Source: Dryocola sp031988645
GTDB lineage: Bacteria > Pseudomonadota > Gammaproteobacteria > Enterobacterales > Enterobacteriaceae
Direction: 5' to 3'
Length of the DNA: 64,000 nt
NCBI RefSeq assembly: GCF_051307045.1
Contig: NZ_CP150452.1
Span: forward strand, 1,612,001 to 1,676,000
In this document: positions 10,005-18,776 of the stretch, in pieces
How positions within the stretch are numbered: position 1 is the stretch's first letter
Layout: every line of letters begins with the position of its first letter
Made by a program: the position numbers and the translations under genes
The notes under the pieces: model-generated
Databases searched by the model: none
Seen by the model: only the letters and a program-made list of their open reading frames with translations
What the model was told of the DNA's origin: nothing

Positions 10005-11288
10005 ATGCAAGATAAAAGTACCAAAGGCGCGCATCAACCGGCGCGCCGTCAGTTACTGAAAAAGCTGGGCGCCCTCGGGGGCGCCTTCGCCGTTACCGGC
10101 GGCTGCCCCGTGGCGCATGCGGCAAACACGCAAACGTCTCCGGGCACGCTGCCGCCCGATGCGCGAATGGAAAAGCAGCCCTTCTACGGCCTGCACCAGG
10201 CGGGCATTCTTACGCCGCAGCAGGCGTCCATGATGCTGGTAGCCTTTGACGTACTGGCGGCGGATAAAGCCGACCTTGAACGCCTGTTTCGGCTGCTGAC
10301 TGCGCGCTTCGATTTCCTCACTACCGGCGGCGCGGCGCCGGAAACGCCGAATCCGCGTATGCCGCCGATGGATTCCGGCATCCTCGGCGCGGAGATTTTT
10401 CCGGATAACCTGACCATCACTTTGTCGGCGGGCGCCACGCTGTTCGACGAGCGCTTTGGCCTGCGGGCGCAGCAGCCGAAAAAGCTGCAGAAGATGGAGC
10501 GTTTTCCTAACGACTCCCTTGATGCCAGCCTGTGCCACGGCGACCTGCTGCTGCAGATTTGCGCCAATACCGCCGATACGGTTATTCACGCGCTGCGCGA
10601 CATCATCAAGCACACCCCGGATCTGTTAAGCGTGCGCTGGAAGCGCGAGGGTTTTATTTCCAACCACGCGGCGCGCAGCCGCGGCAAGGAAACGCCGATC
10701 AACCTGTTAGGCTTTAAAGACGGCACCGCCAATCCGGACAGCAGCAACGCCGGGCTGATGGATGACGTCGTCTGGGTGACAAAAGAGCAGGGCGAACCCG
10801 CCTGGTGCAGCGGCGGCAGCTATCAGGCCATTCGTCTCATCCAGTTCCACGTGGAGTCCTGGGATCGTACGCCGCTTAAAGAGCAGCAGACGATTTTTGG
10901 CCGGGAAAAACACAGCGGCGCGCCGCTGGGTATGCACAACGAGCACGATGAACCTGATTACGCCGGCGATCCGGACGGCAACGTGATTGCCCTGGACGCC
11001 CATATCCGCCTCGCGAACCCGCGCACGAAGGAAACGCAGGCGAACCTGATGATGCGCCGTGGCTACAGCTACTCCCTCGGCGTGTCCAAATCCGGCCAGC
11101 TGGATATGGGGCTGTTGTTTATCTGCTATCAGCACGATCTGGAAAAAGGTTTTCTCGCCGTGCAGAAACGGCTAAACGGCGAGGCGCTGGAAGAGTATGT
11201 GAAGCCCATCGGCGGCGGCTATTTCTTCGCTCTGCCGGGCGCGGTGGATAAGCAGCATTATTTGGGGCAGGGGCTGATCGAGGCCTGA
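10005..11288 (+). CDS. efeB: EfeB, Tat-exported DyP-type haem peroxidase
   Basis: The 427-aa product begins with a twin-arginine signal (ARRQLLKKLGALGG, arginines 14-15) ending near VAHA, so it is exported folded by Tat. The mature part is a dye-decolourising peroxidase with the GFKDGTANPD motif (the GxxDG signature). EfeB is the peroxidase partner of EfeUO, proposed to oxidise ferrous iron or help recover iron from haem. The start at 10005 sits four bases after the efeO stop. The N-terminus is a little longer than in E. coli (423 aa). Confidence 0.96.
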   Translation: MQDKSTKGAHQPARRQLLKKLGALGGAFAVTGGCPVAHAANTQTSPGTLPPDARMEKQPFYGLHQAGILTPQQASMMLVAFDVLAADKADLERLFRLLTARFDFLTTGGAAPETPNPRMPPMDSGILGAEIFPDNLTITLSAGATLFDERFGLRAQQPKKLQKMERFPNDSLDASLCHGDLLLQICANTADTVIHALRDIIKHTPDLLSVRWKREGFISNHAARSRGKETPINLLGFKDGTANPDSSNAGLMDDVVWVTKEQGEPAWCSGGSYQAIRLIQFHVESWDRTPLKEQQTIFGREKHSGAPLGMHNEHDEPDYAGDPDGNVIALDAHIRLANPRTKETQANLMMRRGYSYSLGVSKSGQLDMGLLFICYQHDLEKGFLAVQKRLNGEALEEYVKPIGGGYFFALPGAVDKQHYLGQGLIEA

Positions 11289-11302
11289 TCGTTGTGTTTT
11301 GC

Positions 11303-11366
11303 AGGGTGGACAGGCGAAGGCGCTATCCACCGCCATCGTCGGGTGGCGCTGACGCTTGCCCGGCCC
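11303..11366. repeat. REP/BIME-like pair after efeB
   Basis: Two imperfect hairpins lie side by side. The first, around 11303-11333, pairs GGTGGA with TCCACC. The second, 11338-11366, reads GGGTGGCGCTGACGCTTGCC then CGGCC, close to the REP units common in enteric intergenic regions. They are in the 350-bp gap between efeB and phoH. Confidence 0.6.
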
Positions 11367-11482
11367 GGACGGTGCTGCGCCATTCGTTACAGATATCCTT
11401 GCGCCGCTAATTTTTCATTTGCTAACAATTCGGCATAAAATTATCCATCAGTATTGGCTATGAGCATCCCGTTGATATAAAA

Positions 11483-11500
11483 CTGTAATATAGGTGTGAC
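11483..11500 (+). promoter_or_regulatory. Pho box candidate upstream of phoH
   Basis: CTGTAATATAGGTGTGAC matches about 14 of 18 positions of the PhoB box (CTGTCATAWAWCTGTCAY). It is 139 bp before the phoH ATG. E. coli phoH is PhoB-activated, which supports the call. The rest of the 11367-11638 gap is AT-rich leader with no other feature I can support. Confidence 0.55.
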
Positions 11501-11638
11501 ATAACGTTTTCAGCCCGCAGCGGAACGATTATGTTGATTTAAAGTAAAATCAATGTTGCATTTTAGATAATTTTTGATGTACTTAAAGCATGAGCGGTAG
11601 TTCCCGGCTGTGAAGTTCAATCACATTGGAGATCGCGA

Positions 11639-12706
11639 ATGGTAGGGTCCTGTACTGGACGGCTCAAAAAACATCTTACCCGCACCAACCAGCGCGGAGG
11701 CTTATCCTCCGGCTTCGCTATCTTCACCGCTAAATTTCCCGACTCCATAACACCTCAACGTGTCAAGGTTGCGCTAAGCGGCGCTTGTCGCCTGACTGGC
11801 GCATCATCTCAACCGGCAGTTCATGGCTTACAAGGAAGCCAAACCTCATCCGTTAGTCAGCATAATCGCGTCCAGCAGCGTGACGCGGGAAGTGAAACCA
11901 ACTGTAAGGTGCCATCCATGGGAAGACAGAAAGCAGTGATCAAGGCTCGTCGTGAAGCAAAACGAGTGCTAAGACGAGATTCACGTAGCCACCGGCAACG
12001 TGAAGAGGAATCGGTCACCACGCTTGTGCAGATGAGCGGCGTAGAATCTATTGGTATGGCGAGGGATTGCCGCGACAACTCGCCGATAACCGCGCGAAAC
12101 GAGGCTCAGGAGCACTATCTTAACGCCATCGAAAGAAAGCAGCTGATATTCGCCACCGGGGAAGCGGGGTGCGGTAAAACCTATATCAGCGCGGCGAAAG
12201 CCGCTGAGGCCCTGATTCATAAGGATATCGACAGGATAATCGTTACGCGTCCGGTCCTGCAGGCTGACGAAGATCTCGGCTTCTTGCCCGGCGATATCGC
12301 GGAAAAATTCGCACCGTATTTCCGCCCCGTGTATGACATTCTGGTGCGTCGGCTGGGTTCGTCTTTCATGCAGTACTGTCTGCGACCCGAAATTGGCAAA
12401 GTAGAGATTGCGCCGTTCGCCTATATGCGCGGGCGTACTTTTGAAAATGCGGTGGTGATTCTTGACGAGGCGCAGAACGTTACCGCAGCGCAAATGAAAA
12501 TGTTCCTGACGCGCCTTGGGGAAAACGTGACGGTCATCGTAAACGGCGACATTACGCAGTGTGATTTACCTGCGGGCGTACAGTCAGGATTAAGCGATGC
12601 GCTGGCGCGTTTCGAAGAAGACGAGATGGTAGGCGTAGTACGTTTCGGTAAACAAGATTGTGTCCGTTCGGCCCTTTGCCAGCGGACGTTAAACGCCTAC
12701 GACTGA
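11639..12706 (+). CDS. phoH: PhoH, phosphate-starvation-inducible P-loop ATPase
   Basis: PhoH is a cytoplasmic ATP-binding protein of the PhoH/helicase-like family; its cellular role is not settled. The core shows Walker A TGEAGCGKT and Walker B VVILDEAQN and is nearly identical to E. coli from MGRQKAVIKARREAKR (residue 94) onwards. GGAG seven bases before the ATG at 11639 and an E. coli-like first 22 residues support the long start (355 aa, E. coli 354). Residues 23-93 are diverged and low in complexity. If that part is not translated, the ATG at 11918 gives a 262-aa product. Confidence 0.93.
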   Translation: MVGSCTGRLKKHLTRTNQRGGLSSGFAIFTAKFPDSITPQRVKVALSGACRLTGASSQPAVHGLQGSQTSSVSQHNRVQQRDAGSETNCKVPSMGRQKAVIKARREAKRVLRRDSRSHRQREEESVTTLVQMSGVESIGMARDCRDNSPITARNEAQEHYLNAIERKQLIFATGEAGCGKTYISAAKAAEALIHKDIDRIIVTRPVLQADEDLGFLPGDIAEKFAPYFRPVYDILVRRLGSSFMQYCLRPEIGKVEIAPFAYMRGRTFENAVVILDEAQNVTAAQMKMFLTRLGENVTVIVNGDITQCDLPAGVQSGLSDALARFEEDEMVGVVRFGKQDCVRSALCQRTLNAYD

Positions 12707-12729
12707 TTCCTGGTATAAATGATTCGAAA

Positions 12730-12755
12730 AGCCCAAACCTGGTTTGGGCTTTTTT
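12730..12755 (+). terminator. Terminator after phoH
   Basis: An AGCCCAAAC/GTTTGGGCT stem with a three-base loop is followed by six T, 24 bp after the phoH stop. Confidence 0.9.
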
Positions 12756-12982
12756 CTTTGCGCGAATTATTTGCCCGAAATGTGAAGAGGGTCATAAGGC
12801 ATAGTCAAGGAGAGACAATTTTTACCCGCTGAGAATTATCCCCGTTTCACCGCATGCCGTATACTCCTTGCAAGCAGAGACAATCAGTAATTTTATATTT
12901 TCGGCTATTGGCCCGTCAACCTGTCAGACAAAGAGGGATATTTGTCTCACCTGCAATCTATCTGGAATACGAGGGTTTCGTC

Positions 12983-13303
12983 ATGGAAAAGAAAGTCATC
13001 TATCTGTTTTGTTCCGCCGGCATGTCCACTTCACTGCTGGTATCAAAAATGAAAGCCCAGGCCGAGAAATACGAGGTGCCGGTGCTTATTGAAGCATTTC
13101 CTGAAACCCTGGCGGGCGAAAAGGGCGGCGTGGCGGATCTTATTTTGCTTGGTCCGCAAATTGCCTACATGCAGCCGGAAATTCAAAAAATATTACCCGG
13201 CAAGCCGGTCGAAGTTATTGATTCAGTGATGTACGGCAAAATTGATGGGCTGGGCGTGTTAAAAGCCGCGGTCGCCTCGATCAAAAAAGCAGCAAACCGT
13301 TAA
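12983..13303 (+). CDS. chbB: ChbB, chitobiose PTS enzyme IIB
   Basis: This is a 106-aa cytoplasmic IIB subunit of the lactose/chitobiose PTS family. It takes phosphate from ChbA on Cys10 (YLFCSAGMSTSLL) and passes it to N,N'-diacetylchitobiose entering through ChbC. The length and nearly all the sequence match E. coli. The ATG at 12983 begins the conserved MEKK; an upstream in-frame ATG at 12854 only extends into the leader. It is the first gene of chbBCARFG. The 227-bp upstream gap must hold the promoter, but I could not place NagC, ChbR or CRP sites with confidence. Confidence 0.96.
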   Translation: MEKKVIYLFCSAGMSTSLLVSKMKAQAEKYEVPVLIEAFPETLAGEKGGVADLILLGPQIAYMQPEIQKILPGKPVEVIDSVMYGKIDGLGVLKAAVASIKKAANR

Positions 13304-13385
13304 TTTTAATTTTTGTTTTATTTTTCCGTCAAAGAACGACCTTACACACCCTGGCCGCCGCTGGCGGCATTAAAGGAAAATGCAA

Positions 13386-14744
13386 ATGAGTAAAGTCATT
13401 GATTCACTTGAAAAGGTACTCCTTCCTTTTGCCGTCAAAATAGGAAAGCAGCCCCACGTTAACGCAATTAAAAACGGGTTTATCAGGCTCATGCCGTTAA
13501 CCCTGACGGGGGCAATGTTTGTTCTTATCAATAACGTATTTTTAAGCTTCGGCGCCGGATCTTTCTTTTATTCGTTAGGTATTCGCTTAGACCCCGCGAC
13601 TATTGAAACCCTGAACGGGTTAAAAGCCATCGGCGGCAATGTGTACAACGGTACGTTGGGCATCATGTCTTTGATGGCTCCCTTTTTTATCGGCATGGCC
13701 TTAGCGGAGGAGCGTAAAGTAGATTCGCTTGCCGCAGGCCTGTTATCCGTTGCCGCCTTTATGACCGTCACGCCTTATAGCGTCGGCGAAGCTTATGCCG
13801 TCGGGGCTAACTGGCTGGGCGGGCAGAATATTATTTCCGGCATTATTATTGGCCTGGTTGTCGCGGAATTATTCACCTTCGTTATTCGACGTAACTGGAT
13901 TATTACCTTGCCGGATAGCGTGCCGACATCCGTCTCCCGATCGTTCTCCGCGCTTATTCCGGGTTTTATTATCCTGTCTATTTTCGGGATTATTTCCTGG
14001 CTGCTGGCCAATCATGGCAGCAACTTCCACCAGATAATCATGGATTCCATCGCCACGCCGCTGGCGTCGATGGGGGCGGTTGTCGGCTGGGCCTACGTGA
14101 TTTTCAACTCACTGCTGTGGTTCTTCGGCGTGCATGGCTCCCTGGCCCTGACCGCGCTTGATAATGGCATCATGACGCCGTGGGCGCTGGAAAACATCGC
14201 TATCTATAATCAGTACGGCTCCGTACAGGCGGCGCTCGAAGCGGGCAAAACCTTCCACTTCTGGGCCAAGCCGATGCTCGACTCCTACATCCTGCTGGGC
14301 GGCTCCGGGGCGACGCTGGGTCTTATCATCGCCATCTTTATCGTCTCTCGCCGCGCCGATCACCGCCAGGTGGCGAAGCTTGCGCTGCCGTCGGGCATCT
14401 TCCAGATTAACGAGCCTATCCTGTTCGGCCTGCCGATCATTATGAACCCGGTCATGTTTATCCCGTTCGTGCTGGTACAGCCGATTCTGGCGGCCATTAC
14501 CCTCGCGGCCTACGCCATGGGCATCATTCCACCGGTGACTAACCTTGCCCCCTGGACCATGCCTACCGGCCTTGGCGCGTTCTTCAACTCTAACGGCAGC
14601 ATTGCCGCCTTGCTGGTCGCCTTGTTCAACCTCGGGATAGCGACGCTGGTTTATATACCTTTTGTCATCCTGTCTAACAAAGCGCAGGCGGTAATTGAAG
14701 AAGAAGAAAGCGAAGAGGACATCGCTAACGCGTTGAAATTCTAA
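13386..14744 (+). CDS. chbC: ChbC, chitobiose PTS permease (enzyme IIC)
   Basis: The 452-aa inner-membrane IIC component has the same length as E. coli ChbC and the same C-terminus (EEESEEDIANALKF). About ten membrane segments are visible. The PTS IIC active region INEPILFGLPIIMNP is present. The ATG at 13386 is chosen over one at 13380 because the AAAGGA ribosome site is then correctly spaced. The protein translocates and phosphorylates chitobiose together with ChbB and ChbA. Confidence 0.96.
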   Translation: MSKVIDSLEKVLLPFAVKIGKQPHVNAIKNGFIRLMPLTLTGAMFVLINNVFLSFGAGSFFYSLGIRLDPATIETLNGLKAIGGNVYNGTLGIMSLMAPFFIGMALAEERKVDSLAAGLLSVAAFMTVTPYSVGEAYAVGANWLGGQNIISGIIIGLVVAELFTFVIRRNWIITLPDSVPTSVSRSFSALIPGFIILSIFGIISWLLANHGSNFHQIIMDSIATPLASMGAVVGWAYVIFNSLLWFFGVHGSLALTALDNGIMTPWALENIAIYNQYGSVQAALEAGKTFHFWAKPMLDSYILLGGSGATLGLIIAIFIVSRRADHRQVAKLALPSGIFQINEPILFGLPIIMNPVMFIPFVLVQPILAAITLAAYAMGIIPPVTNLAPWTMPTGLGAFFNSNGSIAALLVALFNLGIATLVYIPFVILSNKAQAVIEEEESEEDIANALKF

Positions 14745-14754
14745 TCTGGTCCCC

Positions 14755-14779
14755 GCCGGGGAAGCGCATCCTCCCCGGC
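14755..14779. repeat. Intercistronic hairpin between chbC and chbA
   Basis: An inverted repeat pairs GCCGGGGA with TCCCCGGC around a nine-base loop. There is no T run, so it more likely stabilises or partially processes the mRNA than ends it. Confidence 0.5.
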
Positions 14780-14807
14780 AATAACCGATCGCATGCAGGA
14801 GATAAAA

Positions 14808-15153
14808 ATGTTTGATTTAGACAACGCTGTTGAAACAGAAGCAGTGCAGGACCTCGAAGAAGTGGTGATGGGACTGATCATCAACTCAGGGCAGGCGCGC
14901 AGCCTGGCCTATGCGGCGCTGAAAAAGGCCAAAGAGGGCGATTTTGAACAGGCCCCGCGACCTGATGACCAAATCGCGCCTTGCGCTAAACGAAGCGCAT
15001 CTGGTGCAAACCAGGCTGATTGAAGGCGATGAGGGCGAAGGCAAAACCAAGGTGAGCCTGGTGCTGGTGCACGCCCAGGACCATCTGATGACCTCCATGC
15101 TTGCGCGCGAACTCGTGACGGAACTCATTGAGCTACATGAAAAAATAAAATAA
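14808..15153 (+). pseudogene. chbA: ChbA, chitobiose PTS enzyme IIA (one-base frameshift)
   Basis: ChbA is the small helical IIA protein that carries phosphate to ChbB; the active histidine lies in LVLVHAQDHLMTSML. The first part (MFDLDNAVETEAVQDLEEVV) and the second (SRLALNEAHLVQTRLIEGDE) match E. coli ChbA but are in different frames. The break is at 14951-14956, where GGCCCC replaces an expected GGCCC. Correcting it gives 114 aa (E. coli 116). AGGAG precedes the ATG. All other chb genes are intact, so a sequence error is likely. Confidence 0.9.
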
Positions 15154-15167
15154 CGTATGGAGTCATA

Positions 15168-16004
15168 ATGCAGCCACCGGTATTGAGCATGGAAATCAAG
15201 ACAGCACGCGAAAATCAACTCTTCGACGGTCAAAATTTCCACGTTTTTATCTACAACAAAGTGGAAAGCGTCTCCGGCCTGCATGAGCATGATTATTACG
15301 AGTTCACCGTCGTTCTTACCGGGCGATATTATCAGGACATAAATGGCAAAAGAGTGCTGCTGGAGCGAGGCGATTTTGTATTTATCCCTCTGGGCTCGCA
15401 TCATCAAAGTTTTTACGAGTTTGGCGCCACCAGAATATTAAACGTCGGCATCAGCAAGGCTTTTTTTGAACAGCACTATTTACCTTTATTACCGCCGAGG
15501 TTTGTGGCATCGCAGGTTTATCAAATTAAGAGCGAGTTTCTTAATTATATTGAATCAGCGATCGCTTCGCTGAACTTCAGAAACGGCGAGTTTAACGAGT
15601 TTCTGGAAGTGGTGACCTTTTATGTCGTCAACCGGCTGCGCCATCATCGGGAGTCAGAGGTTATAACGGATATTCCTGTCTGGCTGAAGGTTACCGTTGA
15701 AAAGATGCATGACAAGTCGCGGTTTGGCGATAAGGCGCTGGCGAATATGGTGGCGCTTTCCGGAAAGTCGCAGGAGTATTTAACCCGCGCCACCCAGCGC
15801 CATTATGGCAAAACGCCGATGCAGATCATTAATGAAATACGCGTTGATTTTGCCAAGAAACAGCTGGAGATAACAAACTACTCGGTCACCGATATTGCTT
15901 TTGAATCAGGATACAGCAGCCCGAGCATGTTTATTAAAAATTTTAAAAAGATTACCTCATTCACGCCGAAGCATTACCGCAAGCAGTTGTGTAGCATCAA
16001 TTAG
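15168..16004 (+). CDS. chbR: ChbR, AraC-family regulator of chitobiose genes
   Basis: The 278-aa regulator resembles E. coli ChbR (280 aa) throughout. The N-terminal cupin-like sensing domain shows GLHEHDYYEFTVVLTGRYY. The C-terminal AraC DNA-binding domain covers about residues 180-275 (MQIINEIRVDFAKKQLE, SVTDIAFESGYSSPSMFIKN). In E. coli it represses the operon without inducer and activates it with phosphorylated chitobiose. It lies 14 bp after chbA within the operon. Confidence 0.95.
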   Translation: MQPPVLSMEIKTARENQLFDGQNFHVFIYNKVESVSGLHEHDYYEFTVVLTGRYYQDINGKRVLLERGDFVFIPLGSHHQSFYEFGATRILNVGISKAFFEQHYLPLLPPRFVASQVYQIKSEFLNYIESAIASLNFRNGEFNEFLEVVTFYVVNRLRHHRESEVITDIPVWLKVTVEKMHDKSRFGDKALANMVALSGKSQEYLTRATQRHYGKTPMQIINEIRVDFAKKQLEITNYSVTDIAFESGYSSPSMFIKNFKKITSFTPKHYRKQLCSIN

Positions 16005-16105
16005 CCTGTATGTGAATGAATGTGGTTTTGTTTAATTAATCTTCACTCATTCACTTATATCGCAGTCTTTAATTTGCAGTGCAATAATATTGTACGGGAG
16101 TTCCT

Positions 16106-17449
16106 ATGAGCAAAAAACTGAAGGTCGTCACCATCGGCGGCGGCAGCAGCTATACCCCGGAATTACTTGAAGGCTTTATTAAGCGTTACGACGAGCTGCC
16201 GATTACCGAATTATGGCTGGTGGATGTCGAAGCCGGGAAGGAAAAGCAGGATATTATTTTCGATCTTTGCCTGCGCATGGTGGAGCGCGCGGGCGTGCCC
16301 ATTGCGCTCTACAAAACGCTCGATCGCCGCGAGGCGCTGGCCGACGCGGATTTTGTCACCACCCAGCTGCGGGTAGGGCAGTTAAAAGCGCGTGAGCTCG
16401 ACGAGCGCATCCCGCTGAGCCACGGCTATCTGGGCCAGGAAACCAACGGCGCGGGCGGGCTGTTTAAGGGGCTGCGCACTATTCCGGTGATTTTCGACAT
16501 CATCAAAGACGTGGAAGAGATTTGCCCGAACGCCTGGGTGATAAACTTCACCAACCCGGCCGGCATGGTGACCGAAGCGGTCTTCCGCCATACAAACTTT
16601 AAGAAGTTTATCGGCGTGTGCAATATTCCGGTTGGCATGAAGATGTTTATCCAGGACGTGCTGAAGGTGCTGCCGCACGACGATCTGTCGATCGATCTTT
16701 TCGGGCTCAACCACTTGGTGTTTATCAAAGACGTGCTGGTTAACGGCGAATCCCGCTTTGCCGAACTGCTCGACGGCGTCGCCTCCGGCACGCTGAAGGC
16801 GAGCGGCGTGAAGAACATTTTTGACCTGCCGTTCAGCGAAGGGCTGCTGCGCTCTTTAAACCTTATTCCTTGTTCCTATCTGCTCTACTACTTTAAGCCC
16901 AAAGAGATGCTGGCCATTGAAATGGGCGAGTTCTACAAAGGCGGCGCGCGCGCGACGGTGGTGCAGAAAGTAGAGAAGCAGCTTTTCGAACTGTACAAAA
17001 ATCCTGAGCTGGACGTGAAGCCAAAAGAGCTTGAGCTGCGCGGCGGGGCCTATTATTCGGACGCGGCCTGCGAGGTCATCAGCGCTATCTACAATGACAA
17101 GCAGACCGAGCATTACGTTAACTTCCCGCATAAGGGCCATATCGATAATATCCCGGCCGACTGGGCTATCGAAATGACCTGCACCATTGGGCGCGACGGG
17201 GCGACGCCAACGCCGCGTATCACCCACTTTGACGAAAAAGTCCTCGGGCTTATTTACACCATCAAAGGCTTTGAGATTGCCGCAAGCGAAGCCGCATTAA
17301 GCGGTAAGCTCAACGACGTGCTGCTGGCGCTTAACCTGAGCCCGCTTATCCACTCCGATAAGGATGCGGAAAAACTTGCGCGCGATATGCTCTTCGCGCA
17401 CGAGGCGCTGCTGCCTAACTTCGCGCAGACCATTGCCGAGCTGAAATAA
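16106..17449 (+). CDS. chbF: ChbF, 6-phospho-chitobiose glucosidase (GH4)
   Basis: The 447-aa enzyme (E. coli 450) hydrolyses phosphorylated, mono-deacetylated chitobiose in the cytoplasm. GH4 hallmarks are present: the NAD-binding VTIGGGSSYTPELLEG at the start, LRVGQL, GLFKGLRTIPVIFDI, and the metal-binding cysteine in GVCNIPVG. GH4 enzymes use NAD+ and a divalent metal. The 101-bp gap from chbR is AT-rich and may hold an internal promoter. GGGAG precedes the ATG. Confidence 0.95.
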   Translation: MSKKLKVVTIGGGSSYTPELLEGFIKRYDELPITELWLVDVEAGKEKQDIIFDLCLRMVERAGVPIALYKTLDRREALADADFVTTQLRVGQLKARELDERIPLSHGYLGQETNGAGGLFKGLRTIPVIFDIIKDVEEICPNAWVINFTNPAGMVTEAVFRHTNFKKFIGVCNIPVGMKMFIQDVLKVLPHDDLSIDLFGLNHLVFIKDVLVNGESRFAELLDGVASGTLKASGVKNIFDLPFSEGLLRSLNLIPCSYLLYYFKPKEMLAIEMGEFYKGGARATVVQKVEKQLFELYKNPELDVKPKELELRGGAYYSDAACEVISAIYNDKQTEHYVNFPHKGHIDNIPADWAIEMTCTIGRDGATPTPRITHFDEKVLGLIYTIKGFEIAASEAALSGKLNDVLLALNLSPLIHSDKDAEKLARDMLFAHEALLPNFAQTIAELK

Positions 17450-17461
17450 CCAACGGCCCGA

Positions 17462-17482
17462 GCCTTCCCCGCGGGGGAAGGC
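17462..17482. repeat. Intercistronic hairpin between chbF and chbG
   Basis: This is a perfect inverted repeat, GCCTTCCCC/GGGGAAGGC, with almost no loop and a short TTT after it. It may be a weak terminator or an mRNA-stabilising element. Confidence 0.5.
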
Positions 17483-17500
17483 GCTTTAAAGGAAGCGCTT

Positions 17501-18262
17501 ATGGACAAGTTATTGATCGTGAATGCGGATGATTTTGGGCTGTGCAAGGCGCAGAACTACGGCATCATCGAAGCCTTCAGCAATGGCGTCGTCACCTCGA
17601 CGACGGCGATGATGAACGCGGCGGGTATCGAACACGCGGCGGCTTTGAGCCGGGCACACCCGAAGCTGGCCGTAGGCATGCACTTTGTGCTGACGCTTGG
17701 GCGTCCGCTTAGCGCGCTGCCGGGCCTGACGCGCGGCGAGGGCGAGCTGGGAAAATGGATTTGGGAGATGGCGGAGGCGGGCACGCTGCCGCTTGCCGAA
17801 ATCCGGCAGGAGCTGGAAGGCCAGTTTGCGTGCTTTATCAGGCTTTTCGGCCGTCCGCCGACCCATCTCGACAGCCATCACCATGTGCATATGATCCCGC
17901 AGATTTTCCCTCTCGTAGAAGCCTTTGCGCAGGAAAAAGGCGTTGCCATGCGCATCGATCGTGATGAAATAAGGAAGGGCGGGCTGGCGCTGCGTGGGGC
18001 AAAAAGCACTCAGGGCTTCGACAGCGGTTTCTACGGCGAAGCCATTACCCAAAAGCTGTTTCTGGACACCCTGGATCGCGCTATGGCCCGCGAAGAAAAA
18101 TCTCTTGAGGTCATGTGCCATCCCTCTTTTATTGATAACACCATTCTGGCAAGCAAGTACTGCTATCCACGGCTGAGCGAACTGGATGTGCTGACGTGCG
18201 CATCGCTGAAATATGCGATTGCTGAACGCGGGTATCGGCTGGGAACCTTCAGCGACCTGTAG
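17501..18262 (+). CDS. chbG: ChbG, chitooligosaccharide deacetylase (YdjC family)
   Basis: The 253-aa product (E. coli 249) removes one acetyl group from phosphorylated chitobiose or chitotriose, which is needed both for ChbF hydrolysis and for induction. YdjC-family metal motifs are visible: NADDFG at residues 8-13 and THLDSHHHVHM. The C-terminus VMCHPSFIDNT is also conserved. AAAGGAAG precedes the ATG. It is the last gene of the chb operon, and no clear terminator follows. Confidence 0.94.
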   Translation: MDKLLIVNADDFGLCKAQNYGIIEAFSNGVVTSTTAMMNAAGIEHAAALSRAHPKLAVGMHFVLTLGRPLSALPGLTRGEGELGKWIWEMAEAGTLPLAEIRQELEGQFACFIRLFGRPPTHLDSHHHVHMIPQIFPLVEAFAQEKGVAMRIDRDEIRKGGLALRGAKSTQGFDSGFYGEAITQKLFLDTLDRAMAREEKSLEVMCHPSFIDNTILASKYCYPRLSELDVLTCASLKYAIAERGYRLGTFSDL

Positions 18263-18359
18263 CTAAAACATATAACGGCCTGGGTGCAAATTCAGGCTTT
18301 CTTCTTGTCCCCACGTTCTCTGTGTAGTTCACCGCCTTGTTTGTACAAATGCGTCCCAT

Positions 18360-18380
18360 AACATGTATTATAGATACAAT
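18360..18380. promoter_or_regulatory. NsrR-like inverted repeat upstream of the ygbA-like gene
   Basis: AACATGTATTATAGATACAAT contains the inverted repeat TGTAT/ATACA and resembles, imperfectly, the NsrR nitric-oxide repressor site. E. coli ygbA is an NsrR target, which makes the position suggestive. It lies 48 bp before the start codon. Confidence 0.4.
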
Positions 18381-18428
18381 TTAATTTCGCCCGTCGCGCC
18401 GGACGTTCATCCATTTCAGGTATCGGCT

Positions 18429-18773
18429 ATGTCAGAAAAACGCATTCAGAGAGAGAAAAAAACCATTCAGAAGATGCTCAGGCTCTATGAGCAAAGTCAT
18501 CCGCAGGCGGATAAAGATCCGCAGCACTATCAGGAACTCTTCGCCTACGCCTCAAAAAGGCTCGACCGCTGTGTTTTCGGCGAAGAAAAGCCCGCCTGTA
18601 AACACTGTCCCGTGCACTGCTATCAGCCCGCCCGGCGCGAAGAGATGAAAAAAATCATGCGCTGGGCAGGACACAGGATGCTGTTTCGCCATCCGCTGCT
18701 TACGATTCTGCACTTAATTGACGACAGGCGGCCGGTACCGCCTCTGCCGGAAAAGTATCAGCGCAAAAAATAG
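18429..18773 (+). CDS. ygbA: YgbA-like, nitrous-oxide-stimulated promoter family protein
   Basis: The 114-aa product closely resembles E. coli YgbA. Shared blocks are KRLDRC, EEKPACKHCPVHCYQPA with closely spaced cysteines, REEMKKIMRWAG and PEKYQRKK. The cysteine cluster suggests metal or Fe-S binding, but the function is unknown; E. coli ygbA is induced by nitric oxide through NsrR. I chose the ATG at 18429 over one at 18363 by similarity. In K-12 ygbA lies elsewhere. Here it ends four bases before the serine-tRNA repeat array and is convergent with it. Confidence 0.85.
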   Translation: MSEKRIQREKKTIQKMLRLYEQSHPQADKDPQHYQELFAYASKRLDRCVFGEEKPACKHCPVHCYQPARREEMKKIMRWAGHRMLFRHPLLTILHLIDDRRPVPPLPEKYQRKK

Positions 18774-18776
18774 CGC

